This document shows positions 51,001-59,835 of a stretch of DNA of 64,000 nucleotides, one piece after another. This stretch comes from Labilithrix sp. (GTDB taxonomy: Bacteria > Myxococcota_A > Polyangia > Polyangiales > Polyangiaceae). A program made the translations under genes and the position numbers. Where the stretch lies: the NCBI GenBank assembly GCA_019637175.1, contig JAHBWD010000036.1, forward strand, positions 22,444 to 86,443, in the 5' to 3' direction. Below the pieces are notes generated by a model that did not search any database, was not told the DNA's origin, and saw only the letters and a list, made by a program, of their open reading frames with translations. Within the stretch, counting starts at the first letter, position 1, and each line of letters begins with the position of its first letter.

Positions 51001-51178
51001 GCGTGAGGTCGTAGTTCGCCGGGGTGTGCGACTTGCCGTCCTTCTCGCCGTTCGCGGCGCTGGCGGGCGCGAGGCCCTCCCAGAGGCCGCCGCCGTGGAG
51101 GCGGAGGGCGAGCCAGCTGGCGATCCCGAAAGCGGCGAAGAGCGCGAGGAACTTGAGCGCGCGTGCGAAGATACGCAT
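48005..51178 (-). CDS. S41 family serine protease with PDZ domain, MXAN_5808-like
   Basis: 1057 aa. N-terminal membrane anchor (LKFLALFAAFGIASWLALRL). A helical N-domain, PDZ (~190-265: GQFGGLGIVIS, GTPAFRAGVKKYDRIVKIGGEST) and the tail-specific protease core follow. Catalytic Ser is S394 in NGTSASASE and Lys is K421 in GETTFGKGSVQ, with LRGNPGGLLEQA upstream. The C-terminal ~550 residues add beta-rich modules (VEVKVETDRAGNEVTAGDPMHLKVTVTN) and an SH3-like part (VNAVATAGDMTKVALGDGRFGFV). It is anchored in the inner membrane and faces the periplasm, probably in envelope proteolysis. Confidence 0.9.
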   Translation of the reverse strand: MRIFARALKFLALFAAFGIASWLALRLHGGGLWEGLAPASAANGEKDGKSHTPANYDLTQLKVVNEVLKNVRDKYVDPKRVKPKDMLLSSLNYVQRDVAQVIVLHDENQPTVKVRVDTQEREFRVDNVLGLWDVSARLREIFGFVQENLKGTEVDLREVEYAACNGMLHTLDPHSVLLSPEAYKEMNLSTSGQFGGLGIVISIRDQQLTVINPMPGTPAFRAGVKKYDRIVKIGGESTLNMGLNEAVQHLRGAPGTKVTVWIRRDGPDGWQNPKPFELTREVIKVASVEHKSLGDNVGYVRIKQFQANTAKDLDEALHDLKRNGELKGLVLDLRGNPGGLLEQAARVADKFLTSGPIVATVGNPGSGEDREEKVAHPEGTEPNYPIVLLVNGTSASASEIVAGALKNHDRAIIVGETTFGKGSVQLVFTELPDRAALKLTIAQYLTEPGDISIQGTGVTPDIELDPMTADPQEMDLTVDTGTMLKERDLSRSLLNARARDGQKPQEIVRYNLPESLRRELRERGGDPDEVMGADFPNKDFPVKFGRDIVSKIPQGKRLEQLKAARQVIADARTNELQKASNDLASLGIDWSDAPADVQQAPAGATPPNVEVKVETDRAGNEVTAGDPMHLKVTVTNKGNVALHRLAAVTKSDNGLYDNKELVIGKLEAGKTKTASIPLGWCEVEGRKAGSTAPLPTNAPRVCRIPRDTLSRQDGISVRFDESRGRAPAQQQLRVAVKALERPIFAYSYQIADTRKGNGDGKVQKGEHLTMYLSIKNVGKGKSYETQANLRNLSGDGLLLHEGRFDISNMQPGEVKKVTFTFDVESPLADPEAKVELSIADRDLRETVVEKVRMPIAVPTPLTAANGAMRAKTGGATLFEAPGGESRTFGRLGAGTGVNAVATAGDMTKVALGDGRFGFVKTSELEQGGAPSAQVPFEEVMRRYPPSIEVQPTPLATRDATTVIKGGASDADRLLDAYIFVGNRKVFYRSNRNGADPKRMPFEASIPLRPGVNVITVVARENPDTVGRKTIIVRKDGPNGELLQTPKTEEDGEQSAED

Positions 51179-51247
51179 CGGATCCAGTATAGACGCGCGA
51201 CGAGGCCTGTCCGGCCTAATCGCGAATGATCTCAGCCGGTATTCGCT

Positions 51248-52009
51248 TTACGCGGCCTTACGGATGACGGCGACGTAGAAGCCGCCCAAGACGGCGGCAG
51301 GCGAGTCGCAGAGCAACCGCTCGGCCCGGCGGAGCATTCCCGCGAGGCCCGGGAGGCGCATCGCCGCGGCCGCGGGCGTCACGATGCGGATCCCGCGCGC
51401 GGCCTCGATCCGCGTGCCCGGAGGCAGGATGCGCGGGAGGACCCACGGCGCGTCGAAGCGCGTGTAGACGGCGCTCTCGCGCGTGCGGTCGCTGATCCTC
51501 CCCGCGGGGCCGAGTCGCTTGGCGAGGCCGCGGAAGCTGAGCGGGTTGTAGAACTCCGCGAGGATCACGCCGCCGGGTCGGGTGACGCGCGCCATCTCCG
51601 AGAGAGCGCGGCCGATGTCGGGCACGTGGGCGAGCACCTTGAACGAGCACGTCACGTCGAACGAAGCGTCGTCGAACGGCAGCTCCGTGACGCTGCCTTC
51701 CTTCACGTCGAGACCGCGCGATCGCGCGAGCTCGAGCATCCCCGGCGACAGATCGATCCCCGCGGCGCGGCGCGCGAAGCTCGCGAGGCGCTCGAGGATG
51801 AGGCCCGTGCCGCAGCCGCACTCGAGGACGTCGCGGTCGCGCCCGTAGCGCGCGCACAGCTCCACCTCGAGGTCGTCGACCATCGCGTGGTAGCCGTCGC
51901 CGTCGTTGGGGCGGCGGTGCTTCTCGTAGCTCTTGCTGAACTCGTCGTAGTAGGCGCGGTTCGCGTCGAGCGAACCGTCGCCGCCTGGCTGGTTCTCGGA
52001 CATCGCCAT
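51248..52009 (-). CDS. SAM-dependent class I methyltransferase
   Basis: 253 aa from the ATG at 52009 (52003 also possible). Motif I VLECGCGTGLILERLA, post-I GIDLSPGMLELARSRG, motif II GSVTELPFDDASFDVTCSF, then VLAHVPDIGRALSEMARVTRPGG. N-terminal YYDEFSKSYEKHR is typical of UbiE/Methyltransf_11 proteins. The C-terminus carries a substrate-side region (ERLLCDSPAAVLGGFYVAVI). Cytoplasmic; substrate unknown. Confidence 0.88.
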   Translation of the reverse strand: MAMSENQPGGDGSLDANRAYYDEFSKSYEKHRRPNDGDGYHAMVDDLEVELCARYGRDRDVLECGCGTGLILERLASFARRAAGIDLSPGMLELARSRGLDVKEGSVTELPFDDASFDVTCSFKVLAHVPDIGRALSEMARVTRPGGVILAEFYNPLSFRGLAKRLGPAGRISDRTRESAVYTRFDAPWVLPRILPPGTRIEAARGIRIVTPAAAAMRLPGLAGMLRRAERLLCDSPAAVLGGFYVAVIRKAA

Positions 52010-52070
52010 GGGGCCATGGTTTCTAGCACGTCCCTTACGCGCCGCGCGCGACCACGATAGCCTGCCCGCC

Positions 52071-53570
52071 ATGCGCGCGCTTCCCGTCTTCGTATCGTTC
52101 TCGTTCGTCCTCGTCGCCGCCTGCGGCGGCGGAAGCCTTCCCACGCCGGGCGAGCACAAGCTGATCGACAAGACCTTCGCCGGTCAGAACAAGTGCAACC
52201 CGAAGAACGCCGATCGGCCGTTCATCGTCGAGTGGGACGCGACGGATCAATCGAGCTTCCAGGCGCTCGCGGCGAGCGACGTCATCTTCGTGCGCTACCA
52301 GGGCTGCGAGCTCAAGGCCCTCGACGGCTGCCGCGACGACTCGGTCAAGGGCTCGCTCGGATCGTACAAGCCGGTCGAGTTCACGAGCGGCGGCGTCGAG
52401 AGCATCGACATCCACGACGAGGGCGAGCTGTACGCGAAGCTCCCCCTCGGCGCGGCGTCGCTCAGCGGCCGCGTGCAGAGCGGCGAGAAGTTCCACATGG
52501 AGTACTACGTCAGCGGCACGCGAACGGCGACGCGCGACAAGGTCTACAAGGGCGACCTCGCGAAGAACCCGCGTTGCGCGGAGGCGACGCACTTCGTTTA
52601 CGCGTACAACCTCGGCGCGTTCGCGCTCGCGTCGCAGTCGTCGCTCAAGGCGCAGGTCGACGGATCGTATTTCGGCTTCAAGGCGGGCGGCAAGACGGGC
52701 TCGACGACGAACGCCGAGAAGCGAGGCGGCGAGCTCTCCGCGTGCAAGGGCGAGTCGGCCAAGGAGGTCGAGTCGTGCAAGGTGCCGATCCGGCTCACGC
52801 TGCGCGAGATCGAAGGCGGGAGCGATCCCGCGGCGTCGGCGGCGTCGGCGCCGGAGACGGACGCCTCGCTCAACCTCGCCGGTCAGCTCAAGGCGACGAC
52901 CGACGCCGAGAAGAAGGCGCTCGGTCACCTCGAGAGCGCGAACGTGAAGAAGCAGTCGCGCGACGGCAAGGGCTGCCTCGACGAGCTCACCCAGCACGAC
53001 GCGCTCGATCCGCGACCCGCCGGCCTCTCGACGAACCCCGCGAGCGGGAAGAACGCCGGATTGCGTGCAGAGTGCATGATGCTCGCGGGCCAGTGCGAGG
53101 CGGGCAAGGCGCACTTCCGCAAGGCGCTCGCGGCGACGAAGAGCGGCGACATGGGCCCCGAGCACATGGATCGCGTGACCGACGCGACGGCGGCGCAGTC
53201 GTGCGCCGGAGGCAACCTCTCGGAGCGCGATCAGTACCTCCGCGCGATGAGCGATCTGACCAAGGGCGGCCTCGGCGTGCAGTCGAAGACCGTCGCCGAG
53301 TGTCAGGCCGCGTTCGACACGTTCATGAAGCTTCGAACGACGGTGAAGCGAAAGGACGCGAGCGACAGTCAGGTCCCGGAAAAGCCGCTCACCGCGATGG
53401 GCGCCACCGCGCCGCTCTGCTTCGCCAAGGCGGGAGACTGCGGCGCCGCGCTGAAGGCCTTCAAGGCGATCAACGACGCCAAGGGTCCTGACGACGCGCC
53501 CAAGGCGAAGGACGACAAGATGCTCCGCACGCAGTTCGACGCCCTGGTTCCGATCTGCAAAGGCAAATAG
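52071..53570 (+). CDS. predicted lipoprotein, unknown function
   Basis: 499 aa from the ATG at 52071. Signal peptide MRALPVFVSFSFVLVAACGG with lipobox VAAC, then GGGSLPTPGEHKLIDK. The first ~270 residues look like a beta domain (RPFIVEWDATDQSSFQALA, DSVKGSLGSYKPVEF). The C-terminal half is helical and TPR-like (KALGHLESANVKKQSRDGKGCLDEL, CEAGKAHFRKALAATKSG), with cysteines spaced as in AAAC repeats. A surface scaffold is possible. Not recognised. Confidence 0.7.
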   Translation: MRALPVFVSFSFVLVAACGGGSLPTPGEHKLIDKTFAGQNKCNPKNADRPFIVEWDATDQSSFQALAASDVIFVRYQGCELKALDGCRDDSVKGSLGSYKPVEFTSGGVESIDIHDEGELYAKLPLGAASLSGRVQSGEKFHMEYYVSGTRTATRDKVYKGDLAKNPRCAEATHFVYAYNLGAFALASQSSLKAQVDGSYFGFKAGGKTGSTTNAEKRGGELSACKGESAKEVESCKVPIRLTLREIEGGSDPAASAASAPETDASLNLAGQLKATTDAEKKALGHLESANVKKQSRDGKGCLDELTQHDALDPRPAGLSTNPASGKNAGLRAECMMLAGQCEAGKAHFRKALAATKSGDMGPEHMDRVTDATAAQSCAGGNLSERDQYLRAMSDLTKGGLGVQSKTVAECQAAFDTFMKLRTTVKRKDASDSQVPEKPLTAMGATAPLCFAKAGDCGAALKAFKAINDAKGPDDAPKAKDDKMLRTQFDALVPICKGK

Positions 53571-53591
53571 TCGCGCGCTTCGCGGTCCCCG

Positions 53592-54905
53592 CTACGGCGC
53601 GACGACGGCGTCAGGAGCGAGCGCATCCGGCTCCGCGCTCGCGCTCGGCGCGGGGTCGAGCGGCGTGGCCGCCGGCGCCCCCGACCAGGTCGACTCGACC
53701 GCGAACGCGCTCGCGCCGATCGCGATCGCGACGGCGACGCCCGCGAGCGCCACGCTCCGCCAGATCCGCGTGGGCGGTCTCGGGCCCGGCATCACCGACG
53801 TGGTCGCCTCGGACATGGTCGTGTCGATCGACGGCTCCAGCGACGACGGCGCGGACCTCGGCGCCGACAGCCGCTCTCGGCGCGTCTCCCCGCCCCCGTC
53901 ATCGCCGCCCGGGGCGCCGAGCGACTGACGCCTCGTCGTCACGTACGCCGACGGCGGCACCGAGTCGTCCGTGCGCCGCAGGAGCTCGGCAGGGACCTTC
54001 GTACCCGCCGGCGCGAGCGCCCGCACGGCCTCGAGCATCTCGCGCGCCGAGGCGTAGCGCTGGGCCCGATCGATCTCGAGCGCGCGGTGAACGACGGCCG
54101 CCAATTCGTGCGGGATCGACGCGTTGATCTCGCGGATGTCGCGCGGCGGGTCGCGCCGGATCGACGCGAGGCGCGCGCCGAGATCGACGACGTGCGACGT
54201 CGGCGTCTTCCCGCTGAGCGCCTCGTACAAGACGACGCCCATCGACCAGAGATCCGTGCGCGCGTCGACGTCGCGCGGCGTCCCGAGCTGCTCGGGCGAC
54301 ATGTAGGGAGGCGAGCCGACGACCGCGCTCGTCTTGGTGAGCACGTGGCAGCCACGGCTGTCGGCCGCGAGCTTCTCGAGGGCGATGACGCCGTCGCTGC
54401 TCCGCTCGTCGATCCCCAGGTCGGCGACCTTCGCGATCCCGAAGTCGAGCACCTTCACGACGCACTCGTCGTCGTCGGTGCGGGCGATGAAGACGTTTCC
54501 CGGCTTGAGATCGCGGTGGATGACGTCGGCCTCGTGCGCCTTGTGGAGGCCGAGCAACGCCTGCGCGACGATCGCGAGCGCGACCGGCGCATCGAGCGGC
54601 CCGAGCCGCGCGAGCAGCGATCGCAGATCTTCGCCGTGGAGGTACTCCATCACGATGTACGGCCGGCCGGTCTCGTCCTCTCCCGAGTCGAGCACCTGAG
54701 CGACGTGTCTCGAGTCGATCGCACCGGCGGCGCGCGCCTCGCGCTCGAAGCGCACGCGTGACTCTTCGGACCGCTCCGAGTCCTGGATCAGCTTCACCGC
54801 GACGCGGCGGCCTGTCTTGGTGTGGACGGCGTCGTAGACGGCGCCCATGCCGCCGCGACCGATCTCCTGCGTCACGCGGTATTTCGCGGCGAGGATGAAC
54901 TCCAC
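53592..54905 (-). CDS. serine/threonine protein kinase, PknB type
   Basis: 437 aa from a GTG at 54905; the frame is open to 55148 but the extra ~81 residues are low-complexity. Glycine loop GRGGMG (16-21), VAIK-type Lys K38, catalytic loop HRDLKPGN (130-137), DFG (154-156), SPE (203-205). DFG to SPE spans ~47 residues, about 20 longer than in PknB, with an insertion of acidic/Ser residues. A Pro/Ser linker, one membrane helix (~383-403, VALAGVAVAIAIGASAFAV) and a short acidic periplasmic tail follow. A signalling kinase anchored in the inner membrane. Confidence 0.92.
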   Translation of the reverse strand: MEFILAAKYRVTQEIGRGGMGAVYDAVHTKTGRRVAVKLIQDSERSEESRVRFEREARAAGAIDSRHVAQVLDSGEDETGRPYIVMEYLHGEDLRSLLARLGPLDAPVALAIVAQALLGLHKAHEADVIHRDLKPGNVFIARTDDDECVVKVLDFGIAKVADLGIDERSSDGVIALEKLAADSRGCHVLTKTSAVVGSPPYMSPEQLGTPRDVDARTDLWSMGVVLYEALSGKTPTSHVVDLGARLASIRRDPPRDIREINASIPHELAAVVHRALEIDRAQRYASAREMLEAVRALAPAGTKVPAELLRRTDDSVPPSAYVTTRRQSLGAPGGDDGGGETRRERLSAPRSAPSSLEPSIDTTMSEATTSVMPGPRPPTRIWRSVALAGVAVAIAIGASAFAVESTWSGAPAATPLDPAPSASAEPDALAPDAVVAP

Positions 54906-55041
54906 GTCGCTCAGCCTATCCTCGAGTCGTCCCGACGACGAGCCGGAGCCCGCGTCACGAGCCCTCGGTTGGTGAGGGACGCGAGAGGATGGCGCGCGCC
55001 AACCCGTGCTCGGCGCACACATCCGTGCTAGGGCACGCCGC

Positions 55042-55797
55042 ATGCGGCGACGACGCGGATCGGCTCGTGGGGTCGTCGCGGTCCTTGCCCTCGTCATCGC
55101 GGGGTGCTCACGAAAGGCGCCGCCGAACGCTGCGACGGACGGTGCCACGACGGCTCCGCGGAGCTTGATCGATCCGATGACATCTCACGCTCCTTTCGTG
55201 CGCCCGGCGCGGGCCCCGCGGATGCCCAAGGTCATGTCGATGGAGCATCGACTCCTGGCGTTCAAGCTGCTCATCGTCGATCCAAGCGGCGCGGGGCGCG
55301 CGGCCGCGTTCCTCGCCGCCATCCGGGAGCGATTTGCTGGCAAGCACGCGGGAGGGGCCGATCTGTCGACGCCGCCCTCTAGGTTCTCCATCAACGCTTC
55401 GTCGCTCCGCGTCCATCACATGGAGATCCACGCAGGCCAGAAGGTCCGCGACTTCTTCCTCGAATGGAAGCTGTACGGGGCAGACGGTGAGCTCTCCGGC
55501 CCTGAAGCGAACGCCCTCTTCCTCGGCGCGGCCGGCGTTCTCCATCTCGGCCCCGAAGACGGATCCGTCGAGCGACTATCGCGGGACATCGGCGCGATCC
55601 AGAGACAGCTCGCGGTCATGCCGGCAGCAGCGGATGAACCGCCGACGGTCCTTGGCCATGACGTCATCCTCATGGTGAGATCGCCTACGACGCCTCCGCC
55701 GCCTCTCGTAGCCTTCGGCTTTCCCACCGTCTCGGAGGAGGACGGGGCGCTCGCCAACCTCCAGTCACTCCAACGTGCCGTCCTGCTCGGCATGTAG
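55042..55797 (+). CDS. predicted lipoprotein, unknown function
   Basis: 251 aa from the ATG at 55042. A basic N-terminus (MRRRRGSARG) and a signal peptide with lipobox VIAGC. Mature part: SMEHRLLAFKLLIVD, GRAAAFLAAIRERFAG, VHHMEIHAGQKVRDFFLEWKLYG, VLGHDVILMVRSPTTPPPP. Mixed alpha/beta. No recognised family. It lies on the plus strand after the divergent kinase gene. Confidence 0.65.
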   Translation: MRRRRGSARGVVAVLALVIAGCSRKAPPNAATDGATTAPRSLIDPMTSHAPFVRPARAPRMPKVMSMEHRLLAFKLLIVDPSGAGRAAAFLAAIRERFAGKHAGGADLSTPPSRFSINASSLRVHHMEIHAGQKVRDFFLEWKLYGADGELSGPEANALFLGAAGVLHLGPEDGSVERLSRDIGAIQRQLAVMPAAADEPPTVLGHDVILMVRSPTTPPPPLVAFGFPTVSEEDGALANLQSLQRAVLLGM

Positions 55798-55903
55798 GAG
55801 CTCGCGTAGACGAGGCCCGGGAGAGAGAGTCGGCGCACCGGGCGTGCTGGAGTAGTGCACTCCAGACGAGTGCCGTACGAGCAGACGAGCTCGATGGCGA
55901 ATC

Positions 55904-56710
55904 TCAAGCCTCGAGCGCCACCAGGACCATCGCGTCGTCGGTGCTCACGAGCGCGTAGCCCGTTCGCCAGACATCGAATGCTCGCAGGAATGGGTTCTCC
56001 ACGTCGGAGAAACGCTGCTCGGCCGGGCGCGGTGTGACAGCGGCCGCAGAGTCGTCCATCGGGTCGCTCGATATCGCGGGTAACGACAACCCGAGATCGC
56101 AGGCGCGTTGCCAGAAACAACCCCCGACCACTGCGTCGTCGAGGCGTACTCGCGCGCGCGGAGCATCCGCGACGCAGAGAGAGCGTTTCAACTCCGCTCG
56201 CACCGCGCGCTCGAGGTCCTCCGTCGCACGCTCGTCGTGTTGTGAGAGGGCCTCGTACGCCAGATCCCCTGCGACGAACAGCTCACTCGGGGCTCCGATC
56301 GAGTAAGGGGCGAGCTCGTTGCTCAGCACCACGTCCCACACCGCAACCCGACTCGAGCCGGTACCCCACGGAGCGAGTGTCGTCATGTAGGCGCGAGCAG
56401 CAGCCTCGGCTTTCAAGACGCCCTCGGGATCGCTCGCGATCGTGATGCAAGCCCGAATCGTCGATGGATGCGCGAGCGCGGGTGGAGCGGCGTTGTTGCT
56501 TCCGATGCGAAGCCCGTCGTCCTCGACGAGGATGAAGCGACGCCTCGCGTCGTCGAGCCACTCGGCTGGAATGACGCCACGCTCAGCGAGCTCGCGCCAA
56601 GCGCGGTGCGGGTTCGTCGTTGCGCTCACGACGTCTCGCGCCCGAGCCTCGCGCGCGCGGCTTGGTCGGAGGAAGGGCTGGGCGCAGACTTCGTCGAGGA
56701 TGAATCCCAT
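55904..56710 (-). CDS. hypothetical protein
   Basis: 268 aa from the ATG at 56710. No signal peptide. It has WRELAERGVIPAEWLDDARRRF near the N-terminus and further alpha/beta text (ASDPEGVLKAEAAARAYMTTL, LVSTDDAMVLVALEA). The upstream frame to 56899 is Arg-rich and rejected. Codon usage looks less extreme than in neighbours. Not recognised; moderate confidence that it is a real gene. Confidence 0.5.
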   Translation of the reverse strand: MGFILDEVCAQPFLRPSRAREARARDVVSATTNPHRAWRELAERGVIPAEWLDDARRRFILVEDDGLRIGSNNAAPPALAHPSTIRACITIASDPEGVLKAEAAARAYMTTLAPWGTGSSRVAVWDVVLSNELAPYSIGAPSELFVAGDLAYEALSQHDERATEDLERAVRAELKRSLCVADAPRARVRLDDAVVGGCFWQRACDLGLSLPAISSDPMDDSAAAVTPRPAEQRFSDVENPFLRAFDVWRTGYALVSTDDAMVLVALEA

Positions 56711-56938
56711 GGACGCGGCGGAGAGCGCTTGCGTGGTCGCGGATGCCGCGCTGAAGCGACGCGCGATGACGATAACCCGTCGCCGAAGGAGTCTTGGCGA
56801 AATCGCGTTGTCGCGCGAAGCGCGCGCGCTGGGCCATGGCACGCGTCGGCCGGTCGTGATCGCGCACATCGAACCACCGTGTTCATCTGGAACCGCCAAC
56901 GTGGCGTCGTATTCCGCCTGGCAGACACCCGTCGATCG

Positions 56939-58213
56939 TCACGGACAGAGCCGGCGCTCGAGCCAGGTCGCCGAGGCGTCGCCGTAGAGGATCCACACGG
57001 CGCCGTGCGTGTCGACGGCGACGGCGACGTCGGTGACGTGCTTGCCGGCGGAGATCGGGCCGAGCGAGCTGAACGCGCCCGCCTCGTCGACGCGGCCGAG
57101 CTCGACGACGCGCGGCGATCCGGGCGCGGCCTCGCGCGGGCGAACGCGCGCGACGTACGGCAGCGCGGCGCCGCGCGGATCGACCGACGCCCCGATCGGG
57201 GCGGGATCGAGACCGTTGGGGTACGATGACCAGATCGCCGGCGTGTCGTCTTTCGGGGGATCGGCGATCGGGATCGCCGCCATGCCGAACGCGGTCGTCT
57301 CCTGCGAAGACGGGAGGAGCAACACGAGAGACTTCGCGCTCTGAGCGGCGGCGAAGTCGATGCCGCGCTCCGGCGGCCCGCCGACGAACACGACGGCGTC
57401 GTCGAGGCGCGCGAGCTCGCCCTTCGCGCCGAGGCCGAGCGTCCGCGCGTGCACCGGCACCATCGCCGTGCGCGTGTCGAGGTAGAGCGCGACGACCTTG
57501 TCGCCGCGCGACACGAGGCGGATCGTGGTCGCTCCCGCGCCGTCTTCCGACAGGCGCACGGTCTCTCCGTCGTCGAGCGTCGCGAACGCCTGGAGCATGA
57601 CGCCTTCGGTGGTGTGACGCGCGTCGAGCGTCGCGAGCACCGCGTGGTCGCTCCCGAGCGCCGCAGCGGCGATGCGCGTCGAGGGCGCGCTCTTCGCGAT
57701 CTGCTTCGTGTCGGTCGTGCCGAGCGTCGTGCGATACACGCTGCCTCCCTGCGCCTGGCAGTAGGCCCACTTGCCGGCGACCTCGCACGGCGACCATCGC
57801 ATCGCGACGAACGACGCGGGCTTCGGGCCTTCTCCCACGATCACGCTCGCGGGCGGGATCGGGACCGTGAACACGCGCGGCTTCCCCGCGTCGTTGGCGA
57901 CGAGGCGCAGCTCCGAAGGCGTGACCACCATCGCCGCGGGCCCGCGGAACGGCTGCTCCGTCGGTCCGTGGATCAGACGGCACGCCGAAGCGCCCGCGTC
58001 GCCGGCGTCGTTCGCATCGACGCTCGCGTCCACGCTCGCGTCGATGCGCGTTTCCACGTTCGCGTCGACGCTCGTCTCCACGTTCGCGTCGGCGATCGTG
58101 CTCACGTCGGCCTTCGACCCCGCGTCACCCTTGCTCTCGCTCCCGCATCGATCGCACGCCGCCACGGCGCCGATCACCAGCCAGCCCCAACGCGCCCGCA
58201 CGGCCGCACACAT
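56939..58213 (-). CDS. predicted lipoprotein with repeat linker, beta-propeller-like
   Basis: 424 aa from the ATG at 58213. Signal peptide with GAVAAC; CDRCGSESKGDAG follows. Next comes a linker of repeated DANVE/DASVD-type units (~30-75), then ~340 residues with regularly spaced beta segments (PSELRLVANDAGKPRVFTV, DGETVRLSEDGAGATTIRLV, VAVAVDTHGAVWILYGD). The spacing resembles a beta-propeller. No family recognised; surface or outer-membrane location is inferred. Confidence 0.65.
   Translation of the reverse strand: MCAAVRARWGWLVIGAVAACDRCGSESKGDAGSKADVSTIADANVETSVDANVETRIDASVDASVDANDAGDAGASACRLIHGPTEQPFRGPAAMVVTPSELRLVANDAGKPRVFTVPIPPASVIVGEGPKPASFVAMRWSPCEVAGKWAYCQAQGGSVYRTTLGTTDTKQIAKSAPSTRIAAAALGSDHAVLATLDARHTTEGVMLQAFATLDDGETVRLSEDGAGATTIRLVSRGDKVVALYLDTRTAMVPVHARTLGLGAKGELARLDDAVVFVGGPPERGIDFAAAQSAKSLVLLLPSSQETTAFGMAAIPIADPPKDDTPAIWSSYPNGLDPAPIGASVDPRGAALPYVARVRPREAAPGSPRVVELGRVDEAGAFSSLGPISAGKHVTDVAVAVDTHGAVWILYGDASATWLERRLCP
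58009..58105. repeat. short degenerate tandem repeats in the lipoprotein linker
   Basis: Imperfect repeats of cgacgctcgcgtccacg-like units encoding DANVE/DASVDASVD in the minus-strand lipoprotein. In-frame, so copy number alters linker length. Confidence 0.6.
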
Positions 58214-58245
58214 TAACAGTGTTGGGCGGCGCGCGCACGCGCTCG

Positions 58246-59835
58246 TCAGCGCCGCGCGGCCCACGCGACCGGCTTCGCAGCGGCGCGGGCGATGAGCCGC
58301 GCGGCGCTCTCCGCCGGCGACGGGCGCGGCGCCCCTCGCCGAATTTCGCGGCCGAGGTCGGCGAGGACGCGATCGACGCACTCCATCGCGCTCGCCGCCG
58401 CGAGCTCGGTGCCCACGCCGCGCGCGCCCGCGTTGCAACCTGCGAGGTACAAGCCGCGCAGCGGCGTGTAGACGGGCGGACGCTTGGCGCCGACTTGATC
58501 GGGCGTCTGCCCCGTCGAGACCGCGGGGCCGAACTCCTTGCCGATCCACTTCTCGATGAACTCGACGCCGAAGGTGTCGATGAAGACCGCGTGCTCGTCG
58601 AGGCCGGGCACGACGCGGCGGATGGTGCGCAGCATCGCCTCTTCCCACGCCGCCGGCGGCGACGTCAGCGCGACGTCGCTCGTGGGCGCGACCGCGCAGA
58701 GCGTGAGGAGCTGGTGACCGGGCGGCGCGAGATCGGGGTCGAAGTTGGTGGGCACGGGGCAGTAGAACGGAACGATCGGCGGCACCTCGCCGCGCGTGAG
58801 GTGCGCGAACATCTCCTTCATGTCGCCGGTCGACGTGCGCGCGAGGTCGACGTTCTCTCCCACGCCGCCGACGATGCACCCCGCGTCGACGAGCTTCTTC
58901 GAAAGGCCGATCTTCGCCTGCACCGCGATGTACGAGCCCTTGATGGCGAGCGCGCGCGCGGCGTACGGCGCGGGGAAGTGCTCCGCGCCGACGAGCTTGC
59001 TGACCGTGGTGCGAACGCTCGACGTCGAGATCACGAGGTTCGCGGGGACGACCGTGCCGTCCGACAGCTCGACGCCGGCGACGCGCTGCTCGCGCACGAC
59101 GACGCGCCGAACGCCGACGCCGGTGCGGACCTGCGCGCCGCGCGCTTCGGCGAGGCGCACGTACGTCTCGGGGATCGCGATGGAGCCGCCCTTCGGGTAG
59201 CTGAGCGCGTTGTCGCGCGCCATGCGGCGAAAGCACCAGAGCGCCTCGCCCGCGGAGACCTCCCAGTAAGGGAGGATGAAGTAGAGTCCGAGGAGGAAGC
59301 CGAAGACGCCGATCGTCGGCGCGTGATCGGTGAACGGCTCGACGAACTCTTCGATCGTGCGATGGTCCCAGGCGGCGACCTCGCTGTCGCTCATCGCGAG
59401 GATGTACGTGAAGAGGCGCGCGGCGCGGACGGCGTCGGCGGCCGAGAGCTGGAGCGCGCGCGCGATCTCGTAGGCGAAGCGAGGCATGCGCGACAGATCC
59501 GCGGGCACGGCGACGCCGCGGATGCGCGTGGCGTCGTCGGGATCGAGGAAGCGGAGCTCGGCGATGTCGCGCGTGCGCCGGAAGCGGAGCGCGCCGTCTT
59601 CGCCCACCGCGCGGAGCACGTCGCCGAGCGGGCCGCGGTTTCCACGGCAGAACATGTGCGTGCCGATGTCGACGTGGAAGCCCTGCTTCTCGTAGCCCGA
59701 GCACGATCCGCCGACGCGGCGGTTCTTCTCGACGAGCGTGACCGGGATCCCCGCGTCGGCGAGCAGGAGCGTCGCCGCCGAGCCGCCGATGCCCGACCCG
59801 ATGACGACCGCGGCCGGGCTCGCGGCCGATCTCAT
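58246..59835 (-). CDS. FAD-dependent oxidoreductase, phytoene desaturase/CrtI-like
   Basis: 529 aa. Dinucleotide-binding GSGIGGSAATLLLADAGIPVTLVEKN at the N-terminus, then GGSCSGYEKQGFHVDIGTHMF, and the C-terminal LYLAGCNAGARGVGTELAAAS that closes the FAD site. The blocks match the carotenoid desaturase/isomerase and all-trans-retinol saturase branch. It follows the diiron-protein gene with a 4-nt ATGA overlap, so the two probably act on the same substrate or path. Exact reaction unknown. Confidence 0.85.
   Translation of the reverse strand: MRSAASPAAVVIGSGIGGSAATLLLADAGIPVTLVEKNRRVGGSCSGYEKQGFHVDIGTHMFCRGNRGPLGDVLRAVGEDGALRFRRTRDIAELRFLDPDDATRIRGVAVPADLSRMPRFAYEIARALQLSAADAVRAARLFTYILAMSDSEVAAWDHRTIEEFVEPFTDHAPTIGVFGFLLGLYFILPYWEVSAGEALWCFRRMARDNALSYPKGGSIAIPETYVRLAEARGAQVRTGVGVRRVVVREQRVAGVELSDGTVVPANLVISTSSVRTTVSKLVGAEHFPAPYAARALAIKGSYIAVQAKIGLSKKLVDAGCIVGGVGENVDLARTSTGDMKEMFAHLTRGEVPPIVPFYCPVPTNFDPDLAPPGHQLLTLCAVAPTSDVALTSPPAAWEEAMLRTIRRVVPGLDEHAVFIDTFGVEFIEKWIGKEFGPAVSTGQTPDQVGAKRPPVYTPLRGLYLAGCNAGARGVGTELAAASAMECVDRVLADLGREIRRGAPRPSPAESAARLIARAAAKPVAWAARR

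Noticed and set aside
48329..51229. 966-codon plus-strand frame opposite the S41 protease
   Set aside because: Antisense shadow of a strongly supported gene; the translation is repetitive in A/R/D/E/L/V and has no domain.
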